From: Desulfovibrio sp. UBA6121
Lineage (GTDB): Bacteria > Desulfobacterota > Desulfovibrionia > Desulfovibrionales > Desulfovibrionaceae
Reading direction: 5' to 3'
Length of the DNA stretch: 7,749 bases
Assembly (NCBI GenBank): GCA_002422505.1
Contig: DIVX01000090.1
Coordinates: 2,571-10,319, forward strand
Part shown: positions 1 through 4,430 of the stretch, piece after piece
Numbering within the stretch: the first letter of the stretch is position 1
Layout: every line of letters begins with the position of its first letter
The notes under the pieces: generated by a model
Database searches by the model: none
What the model was told of the DNA's origin: nothing
Seen by the model: the letters and a program-made list of their open reading frames with translations, nothing else
Position numbers and translations under genes: made by a program

Positions 1-26
1 GCGTCTACCAATTCCGCCACTCTCGC
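1..26 (-). tRNA. tRNA-Leu, 5' part only (runs off the left edge)
   Basis: Read on the minus strand from position 26 the sequence begins GCGAGAGTGGCGGAATTGG and continues TAGACGC. This has the form of a bacterial leucine tRNA 5' half: a 7-base acceptor strand, the TG at positions 8-9, then the D-stem and a D-loop with the GG pair and the TAGACGC ending typical of class II tRNA-Leu. Only about 26 bases are present. The anticodon, long variable arm and 3' half lie outside, so the isoacceptor cannot be named. A promoter-like sequence is placed about 35-65 bases upstream. Leu is strongly favoured over other class II tRNAs, but this rests on the 5' part alone. Confidence 0.85.
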
Positions 27-62
27 ACTGCGAGCTCCCAAAAGTCCCGCCAAAAGTCACGT

Positions 63-91
63 TAGATAAGCGGGGGGCGGCAAACTGTCAA
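63..91 (-). promoter_or_regulatory. Sigma70-like promoter for the tRNA-Leu
   Basis: On the minus strand a perfect -35 hexamer TTGACA (86-91) is followed by a 17-base spacer and a -10-like TATCTA (63-68). Predicted initiation near position 56 would give a pre-tRNA leader of roughly 30 bases. The -10 matches consensus at only three positions, but the perfect -35 and optimal spacing just ahead of a stable RNA gene make this a credible site. It starts just beyond the thiD-thiN gene, so the tRNA probably has its own transcript. Confidence 0.6.
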
Positions 92-114
92 CCGGGGCGG
101 CCGCACTGCCCCGG
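92..114 (-). terminator. GC-rich hairpin after the ThiD-ThiN gene
   Basis: Seven-base arms CCGGGGC (92-98) and GCCCCGG (108-114) pair around a 9-base loop. The hairpin lies 14 bases beyond the thiD-thiN stop codon in the direction of transcription. It is very stable, but the sequence after it on the minus strand (TTGACAGTTTG) has no real T-run, and that sequence is also the -35 box of the tRNA promoter. It may be an imperfect intrinsic terminator that insulates the tRNA promoter. Confidence 0.45.
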
Positions 115-128
115 GCCGCACGCATTAA

Positions 129-1487
129 CTACAGCAAATCCAGAATGCGCCGCACCTTGGCCAGCAGTTCCTTGGGATCTGTCGCCAGAACCCGGATCAT
201 GGCCTCTTTGCCAGGCCCGCCCAGGTCCACCACGGCGTCCACGGTGCGCGGCGTGCCGCTGGTCTCCAGCGCGGCCTGGGTGCCCCAGTCCATGGTGCCG
301 CCATGCTGGCCCAGGCCATCGGCGGGCTCGTCGGCCCGGTCGAAGCTGGCGCAGGTCATGCCGGTGCGCTTCAAGCTGCGCAACGTATCTTCGTTGCAAA
401 GGATGTTCAGGGCGCAGGTAAGGCGCGGGTTGAACTTGGCCGCAGCCAGCAGCACGCGCGCCATGTGCGAGGATGCGCCGAACTCCGGTCCGCCCGCCAG
501 GATCACCTCGCCCCGGCGCGTGCAGGTGATGCGCCCGCTGAAGGCGGCGATATCCTGCGCCGAAGACGCATACGGCAGGGCCAGCACCAGGTTGGACCGC
601 ACCTCTGGAATCAGCCTGGAAAAGTGCGGCAACAGGGCCAGCTGTCTGCCCGCCTCGGCCAGTTCGTCCAGCACGCCCAAGCGGGCCTGCTCCTTGAGCA
701 GGGGCACCGCGTGGTTGGGCGAACCGCCGCCCGCGCCCACAGGATAGCTGGCGCGCAGGGCCGCGTGGAGATAGGCCTGCGCACGCCGCACGCTGGTGAG
801 CATGTCGTGCCCCTGGCCCAGGTGTGCGGCAATGGCGGCGGAAAGCGTGCAGCCCGTGCCATGCAGATTCTGCGTGTCCACCCTGCTCTGCATCAAAGGC
901 AAAGGTTTTTGCCCCGGCGTGGCGTACCAGTCCGTGGAGGCGGGGGAATCCATGTGCCCGCCCTTGATGAGCACGGCCTTGGGGCCCATGGCCAGCAGGC
1001 GCTGCGCCGCCTCGCAGATGTCCTGGGCGCTTTTGAGGGTGAGCCCGGTGAAGAGCTCGGCCTCGGGGATGTTCGGGGTCAAAAGATCGGTGATGGGAAA
1101 GAGATGGCGCACCATGTCGTTCACGGCGGATTCTTCGAGCAGGCGCGCACCGGACTGGGCAACGCATACCGGATCGACCACCAGCGGAAAGTTGCGGCTG
1201 GCCAGGGCGGCGGCCACGGTGCGGATGATCTCGCCCGAGAGGAGCATGCCGGTCTTGGCGGCGCGTACGGTGAGATCGGAAAGCACTGCGGAAAGCTGCT
1301 GGGCCACGAACTGCGGCGGAACGGGATGGATGCCGGTGACGGCTGTGGTGTTCTGCGCGGTAAGGGCGGTAATGACCGACGCGCCGAAGCCGCCCAGCAT
1401 GGCGATGGTCTTGAGGTCGGCCTGAATGCCGGCGCCGCCGCCGGAATCGGACCCGGCGATGGTCAGAATGCTCGGGCTCTGGTGCAT
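129..1487 (-). CDS. thiDN: Bifunctional hydroxymethylpyrimidine (phosphate) kinase / ThiN-type thiamine-phosphate synthase
   Basis: The 452-residue cytoplasmic protein joins two thiamine-pathway enzymes. Residues 1-250 are ThiD, which phosphorylates 4-amino-5-hydroxymethyl-2-methylpyrimidine twice to HMP-PP. Visible hallmarks are GSDSGGGAGIQAD at 12-24, VVDPV at 103-107 before AQSG, and the anion-hole motif HGTGCT at 209-214. After a linker, residues about 284-452 match ThiN, the enzyme family that couples HMP-PP to thiazole phosphate in place of ThiE. Support includes IPEVRSN at 293-299, FGASSHMARV at 336-345, SFDRADEP at 381-388 and GGTMDWGT at 396-403. The start ATG is preceded by GAGGA about 9 bases upstream on the minus strand. 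The protein would therefore carry out two consecutive steps to thiamine monophosphate. No TPP riboswitch signature is visible in the 111-base gap upstream. Both domains look intact. The ThiN assignment is from family recognition, not a search. Confidence 0.92.
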   Translation of the reverse strand: MHQSPSILTIAGSDSGGGAGIQADLKTIAMLGGFGASVITALTAQNTTAVTGIHPVPPQFVAQQLSAVLSDLTVRAAKTGMLLSGEIIRTVAAALASRNFPLVVDPVCVAQSGARLLEESAVNDMVRHLFPITDLLTPNIPEAELFTGLTLKSAQDICEAAQRLLAMGPKAVLIKGGHMDSPASTDWYATPGQKPLPLMQSRVDTQNLHGTGCTLSAAIAAHLGQGHDMLTSVRRAQAYLHAALRASYPVGAGGGSPNHAVPLLKEQARLGVLDELAEAGRQLALLPHFSRLIPEVRSNLVLALPYASSAQDIAAFSGRITCTRRGEVILAGGPEFGASSHMARVLLAAAKFNPRLTCALNILCNEDTLRSLKRTGMTCASFDRADEPADGLGQHGGTMDWGTQAALETSGTPRTVDAVVDLGGPGKEAMIRVLATDPKELLAKVRRILDLL

Positions 1488-1520
1488 GGGTGCTCGTCCT
1501 CGATGCCGGGGCGGGCACGG

Positions 1521-1545
1521 GCTTGCGCCGAAGGAAGGGGCAAGC
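1521..1545. repeat. Inverted repeat between the unknown gene and thiDN
   Basis: Arms GCTTGC (1521-1526) and GCAAGC (1540-1545) flank a 13-base centre that adds two further C-G pairs after a mismatch. The hairpin could form on either strand. It lies in the 111-base gap between the unknown 144-residue gene and thiDN, about 35 bases upstream of the thiDN start. There is no T-run, so it is not a good terminator. It could be a leader structure or have no function. Confidence 0.3.
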
Positions 1546-1598
1546 GGAGCCGACCTGGCTGCTCTGTTTGGTTCTGGCGCGGGGAGGCTTTGGCCGGG

Positions 1599-2033
1599 CT
1601 AGTTGCCGGTGCAGGTCAGCTTGACGAAATCATCCAGGGACACGCCGCCCCAGGCCTTGCTGGTCCAATAGGCCGTGGCCCAGATCATCAGCGCCGTGGC
1701 CTGCAGGTCGCTTAGGCGGCGCAGCTTGATTTCCAGGTTACTGCGGCTTGCGCCATGCATGATGTGCGCCTCGCGTTCGTCGCAGGCGCTTTCCACGCGC
1801 AGCAGCAAATAGGCCTGCTTCGACTGGTTGGGCAGCAGGCGCACGTCGCGGTGGGCTTCAAGAATAGTCTTGAGCTCGGCCGTGGTGAACTCCACGGACA
1901 CGCCGCGTATCATCTTGAAAAAGACGTCTACGGCCCAGGGCAGAATGAACTCGGCACCTGCGCTCTTGGTCTTGAAAAAGTCCTTGAGCCACTTTTCGTG
2001 GTCGGTGCTGATCCTGGCGGCAACTTGCGGCAT
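1599..2033 (-). CDS. Protein of unknown function, 144 residues
   Basis: I do not recognise this family. The start is well supported: ATG at 2033 preceded on the minus strand by GGAGGAG with about 6 bases spacing, and the frame ends in TAG. The product has no signal peptide or clear membrane helix. It begins with a charged helix-like segment (ARISTDHEKWLKDFF, residues 6-20), faintly reminiscent of small DNA-binding or replicon-associated proteins with a short N-terminal strand followed by helices, but that resemblance is weak. The middle (about 48-90) is helical and charged. The C-terminal part has an aromatic-rich stretch (WATAYWTSKAWGG, around 118-130). It lies between the coiled-coil gene and thiDN on the same strand, with gaps of 87 and 111 bases, so co-transcription is possible but not shown. 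Base composition is like the neighbours. The gene call is firm; the function is unknown. Confidence 0.8.
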   Translation of the reverse strand: MPQVAARISTDHEKWLKDFFKTKSAGAEFILPWAVDVFFKMIRGVSVEFTTAELKTILEAHRDVRLLPNQSKQAYLLLRVESACDEREAHIMHGASRSNLEIKLRRLSDLQATALMIWATAYWTSKAWGGVSLDDFVKLTCTGN

Positions 2034-2078
2034 GTCTGCTCCTCCGAAATAACTCGCGGGAGATGATTTCCCCTAACC

Positions 2079-2106
2079 TATATGGACAGCATCCATCAAG
2101 AGTAAA
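2079..2106 (-). promoter_or_regulatory. Possible promoter for the 144-residue gene
   Basis: The 87-base gap upstream of the 144-residue gene is unusually AT-rich for this window. On the minus strand TTTACT (2101-2106) lies 16 bases from CATATA (2079-2084), or 18 bases from TATAGG (2077-2082). Both boxes are weak. A 5-base-arm inverted repeat (ATGGA 2082-2086, TCCAT 2092-2096) overlaps the spacer and could be an operator or a weak hairpin after the upstream gene. Confidence 0.25.
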
Positions 2107-2120
2107 TCTAGAGCAAATCC

Positions 2121-2861
2121 TCATTCTTCCTGAAAACTTTCACGCAGGTGGCGAAACATCTGCACCACGAACCCGGTCGGCACGGCCTCGCCATCCACGC
2201 TGACCGCAGAAAGCAGCGTGACCTTGTTGCCGTTTGGCGTGCGCAGGGCGATTGTTTCAAAGCTGTAGCACCTCTTGGGCGCAGCCCCGCCGGAAAGACA
2301 CAAGGTAAGGCTCCAGCAGCCGTTGCGCGCCTCCCAGCAAGAGGCCACCACGCGCTCCCCCGGCTTGGCCCCGGTCTCCACCAGGCGCAAAAAGCCGGAA
2401 AGCGTCAAAGCCTGGCCGCCCTTGTCGGTAACTCCAAGAAAATCACCCTGCTGCGAGCGCAGTACCAAAGGCTGGTCCAGGTGCTCGTCTGGCGGGGCGT
2501 GGGCAAGTTCAACACCACTGGAACCCGAAAGGACGTTGCGCACGCGGCCGCGCTCTTCTTCCAGGGCCCGGCGCAACGCGCAGGCCTCGGCCTCCAGGCT
2601 GCGGATGCGCTCTTGCTGGGCCGCCTGCGTCTTGCGCGCGTTCTCGTGCACTTGGGCCAGCTCCCGGCGCAGGCGCTTCTGGGCCTCCAGACTTTCAGCC
2701 ATCTTGTTCTGCGCGCCGCTCATGTACTGCAGCAGGCTGTCGGCCAGTGCGGCGGAGTCGCCGCGCCGGGACGGGTCGAAGAACTGCGGCGCTTCAAGCC
2801 AAGCGGCCCCGGACGCAAGGTCCTGCTTCAAGTGGTCGAGGGGCCTGTCGGCGTTGCCCAT
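2121..2861 (-). CDS. Coiled-coil protein of unknown function, 246 residues
   Basis: The family is not recognised. I chose the ATG at 2861, which has AGGAG 8 bases upstream on the minus strand. The frame stays open to a TTG at 2903, but that start has no comparable ribosome binding site. The product has no signal peptide or membrane segment. Residues about 1-48 are a mixed region. Residues about 49-112 form a long charged helix rich in Glu, Arg, Gln and Ala (for example QKRLRRELAQVHENARK), very likely a coiled coil that would dimerise. After a Pro-rich linker (about 113-128) comes a roughly 115-residue, strand-rich C-terminal domain (about 130-246) with several Trp and Cys and ending in a short helix. 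The layout suggests a dimeric scaffold or signalling adaptor, but nothing assigns a partner. It lies downstream of the REC-HD-GYP gene on the same strand across a 234-base gap, so a functional link to it is conjecture. Confidence 0.78.
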   Translation of the reverse strand: MGNADRPLDHLKQDLASGAAWLEAPQFFDPSRRGDSAALADSLLQYMSGAQNKMAESLEAQKRLRRELAQVHENARKTQAAQQERIRSLEAEACALRRALEEERGRVRNVLSGSSGVELAHAPPDEHLDQPLVLRSQQGDFLGVTDKGGQALTLSGFLRLVETGAKPGERVVASCWEARNGCWSLTLCLSGGAAPKRCYSFETIALRTPNGNKVTLLSAVSVDGEAVPTGFVVQMFRHLRESFQEE

Positions 2862-2960
2862 GCGCGGCTCTCCTGCTTGGCCCCAACGAAAACGCATCTG
2901 CAACGGGCCATGCCTGCAAAAATTTATTCGTCAATAGCCCAGGCAAGGAATGATGTCTAG

Positions 2961-2976
2961 AGTTTTTATAAAAACT
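2961..2976. repeat. Perfect 16-bp AT-rich palindrome
   Basis: AGTTTTTATAAAAACT reads identically on both strands. It lies in an otherwise GC-rich 234-base gap upstream of the coiled-coil gene. As RNA it could only form a weak hairpin (about 5 A-U-rich pairs), so a protein-binding site or an AT-rich promoter element is more likely than a terminator. It contains the TATAAA proposed as a minus-strand -10 box. Confidence 0.6.
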
Positions 2977-2991
2977 TGGGCAGGCGGGCAA
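2965..2991 (-). promoter_or_regulatory. Possible promoter for the coiled-coil gene
   Basis: On the minus strand TTGCCC (2986-2991) is followed after 15 bases by TATAAA (2965-2970), a five-of-six -10 match lying inside the 16-bp palindrome. Initiation near 2958 would give a leader of about 95 bases before the ATG at 2861. The spacing is shorter than ideal and the -35 is poor, so the call rests mainly on the -10 and its position. Confidence 0.3.
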
Positions 2992-3072
2992 GCCCTGGGA
3001 CGAGGGCACGGACAGAGTCCCGAGCACGAAGAAATTCCATGCGCGGGCCTGGACGAGGTGGACCGGCAAAGA

Positions 3073-3088
3073 CGCCAGGAACTGGGCG
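3073..3088 (-). terminator. Weak terminator-like hairpin after the REC-HD-GYP gene
   Basis: Eight bases past the REC-HD-GYP stop codon, the minus strand has CGCCCAG, a TTC loop and CTGGCG. This is a six-pair stem with one bulged C, followed by TCTTTGCC. The tail is a poor U-tract, so termination here may be partial and some transcripts could continue into the coiled-coil gene. Confidence 0.3.
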
Positions 3089-3095
3089 AAAGCGC

Positions 3096-4190
3096 TCAGT
3101 CGTCGTTGTACGACCGCTGAACATCAAGGATTATGTCGTAGTTAGCCAAAAACACATCATACAGTTCAGGGTCGAAATGCCGACCACGGCCCGGCGCCAT
3201 GATCTCCAGGGCTGTCTCGTTGCTCAGGGCGGGTTTGTAGGGGCGGCGCGTGGTCAGGGCGTCGAAGACGTCGGCCACGGCGCAAATGCGGCCGAACAGG
3301 GGAATGGCGTTGGCCGAAAGCCCGTTGGGATAGCCGGAGCCGTCCCATTTCTCGTGGTGCGAGAGCGCAATCTCGGCCCCGGCTTCCAGATACTTCGAAG
3401 AGCCGCCGCGCAGAATCGCCTCTCCCATCACCGTGTGCCGCCGCATGATGACCCATTCTTCCTCGGTGAGGTTGCCGGGCTTAAGCAATATCGCGTCGGG
3501 AATGCCCATTTTGCCGATGTCGTGCATGGGGCTGCTGTTCAAGATGAGGTCCTGCAGTTCTTCATCCAGCCCGTAGCCCTTGGCGATGACGGCGCAATAG
3601 CGGCTCATGCGCATGATGTGGCTCGCCGTGTCCTCGTCCTTGTATTCTGCCGCGGCAGAGAGCTTATGAATGGTCTCCATGTGCGCTTGCAGCGTGGCCT
3701 TGCGCGCATGCTCCAATTCGGCCATGGCGGCGCGCAAGGCCGAGGTCTTCTCGGAAACCATGTCCTCCAGGTGCTGCTGGTAGTCCTTCAGCTCAGTGTA
3801 ATACTTTTTCATCCGCAGGAGCGAGACCATGCGGACCTTGAGTTCCGTCGCATCGATGGGCTTGGCCACAAAGTCGTTGGCGCCCGCCTCCACGGCCCGC
3901 AGGCGGTCCTCTTTGGCGGAAAGGGCCGTCACCATCACAATGGGCAGATCAGCGTAGGCGGGAGTTTCACGTATGGCCCGCGCCACAGTGAAACCGTCCA
4001 TGCCGGGCATCATGATGTCGAGCAGCACCAGGTCGATGCTCTTATCCAACATTTTCAGAGCGGCAGGACCGGATTCTGCAGAAAGGCAGTCGAGCCCGAA
4101 GGACTTGAGCAGTCCTTCAAGCACCTTCCTGTTGATCAGCTCGTCATCGACAATGAGAATCCGTTCACGTTTCTTCTCAGCTTCCAGCAT
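3096..4190 (-). CDS. Response regulator with HD-GYP cyclic-di-GMP phosphodiesterase output
   Basis: The 364-residue cytoplasmic protein has an N-terminal receiver domain (about 9-128): acidic pair D15-D16, phospho-acceptor D58 in LVLLDIMMPGMDG, T88 and K110. A helical, probably coiled-coil linker spans about 130-175. An HD-GYP domain follows (about 175-355) with H191, the HDIGK motif (H223, D224), H252, paired H278-H279, GSGYP at 284-288, the ADVFDALT helix (D307) and HFDP at 338-341. All the usual metal-binding and GYP-motif residues are present, so it should hydrolyse c-di-GMP to GMP, with phosphorylation at D58 expected to control activity. No cognate histidine kinase is in the window. I chose the ATG at 4190, which has AAGGA 8 bases upstream on the minus strand. 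An in-frame GTG at 4223 would add 11 residues but lacks a clear binding site. The spacer between AAGGA and the ATG is a run of eight C. The gene is transcribed divergently from the MBL-cNMP-hemerythrin gene. Confidence 0.95.
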   Translation of the reverse strand: MLEAEKKRERILIVDDELINRKVLEGLLKSFGLDCLSAESGPAALKMLDKSIDLVLLDIMMPGMDGFTVARAIRETPAYADLPIVMVTALSAKEDRLRAVEAGANDFVAKPIDATELKVRMVSLLRMKKYYTELKDYQQHLEDMVSEKTSALRAAMAELEHARKATLQAHMETIHKLSAAAEYKDEDTASHIMRMSRYCAVIAKGYGLDEELQDLILNSSPMHDIGKMGIPDAILLKPGNLTEEEWVIMRRHTVMGEAILRGGSSKYLEAGAEIALSHHEKWDGSGYPNGLSANAIPLFGRICAVADVFDALTTRRPYKPALSNETALEIMAPGRGRHFDPELYDVFLANYDIILDVQRSYNDD

Positions 4191-4203
4191 GGGGGGGGTC
4201 CTT
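4191..4203 (-). promoter_or_regulatory. Ribosome binding site with a C8 spacer before the REC-HD-GYP start
   Basis: On the minus strand AAGGA (4199-4203) is separated from the ATG by exactly eight C (G8 on the plus strand, 4191-4198). The spacing is near optimal at this length, and this site decides the start at 4190 over the upstream GTG. A homopolymer in this position can change length by slippage and alter translation strength without affecting the reading frame. Confidence 0.6.
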
Positions 4204-4221
4204 TCCGGCAATGTCCGGCTC

Positions 4222-4245
4222 ACGATGCATACTGCGTTTCATCGT
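4222..4245. repeat. Inverted repeat in the divergent regulatory region
   Basis: Arms ACGATG (4222-4227) and CATCGT (4240-4245) are exact reverse complements separated by 12 bases, so the half-sites are 18 bases apart centre to centre, near two helical turns. They cover the proposed -10 region and spacer of the REC-HD-GYP promoter. This arrangement would suit a dimeric regulator, but six-base arms can arise by chance. Confidence 0.35.
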
Positions 4246-4254
4246 TCAAAACAA
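4226..4254 (-). promoter_or_regulatory. Possible promoter for the REC-HD-GYP gene
   Basis: On the minus strand TTGTTT (4249-4254) and TATGCA (4226-4231) are separated by 17 bases, in the only AT-rich part of the divergent region. Each box matches consensus at three positions. The site overlaps an inverted repeat with arms at 4222-4227 and 4240-4245, which could be an operator. No convincing promoter for the plus-strand gene was found; TATAGA at 4328-4333 lacks a -35 partner. Confidence 0.3.
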
Positions 4255-4377
4255 AATTTCTTTCAACAATCAACCCCTGTACGTAGCTCATGCGTGTCAC
4301 GGCCAGGAATCCGCTGGACGGATGGGCTATAGACAGACTACATACCCACGGCAAGTTCAAGCGTGTCGTCTCTTTTG

Positions 4378-4393
4378 CCGGGCCGCGCCCCGG
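4378..4393 (+). repeat. GC-rich hairpin in the leader of the MBL-cNMP-hemerythrin gene
   Basis: CCGGG (4378-4382) and CCCGG (4389-4393) pair around a six-base loop. The hairpin ends 37 bases before the start codon of the large gene. There is no T-run downstream on either strand, so it is unlikely to be a terminator. It may shape the 5' leader of that gene, which lacks a strong ribosome binding site. Confidence 0.35.
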
Positions 4394-4430
4394 TTCCTGG
4401 ACAAAACGTGTGCATCCCTTTGGTGACTAA

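Noticed and set aside
1488..1598. TPP riboswitch upstream of thiDN
   Set aside because: Neither conserved core of the THI element is present and the gap is mostly GC-rich with a simple hairpin.
303..1715. Long open frame of about 470 codons on the plus strand opposite thiDN, and a similar minus-strand frame at 88-1518
   Set aside because: They are low-complexity Ala/Arg/Gly/His-rich translations in other frames of an intact thiDN with clear motifs. High GC keeps such frames open; no ribosome site or family signature.
2862..2903. Upstream TTG start extending the coiled-coil protein by 14 residues
   Set aside because: The ATG at 2861 has AGGAG at ideal spacing; the TTG has none.
2976..4286. 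Open frame of 436 codons on the plus strand opposite the REC-HD-GYP gene
   Set aside because: The opposite strand encodes a full-length protein with all catalytic motifs; this frame is His/Gly/Gln-rich with no recognisable domain.
4323..4349. Dyad TGGG...CCCA around TATAGA in the divergent region
   Set aside because: Arms are only four bases and far apart; likely chance.
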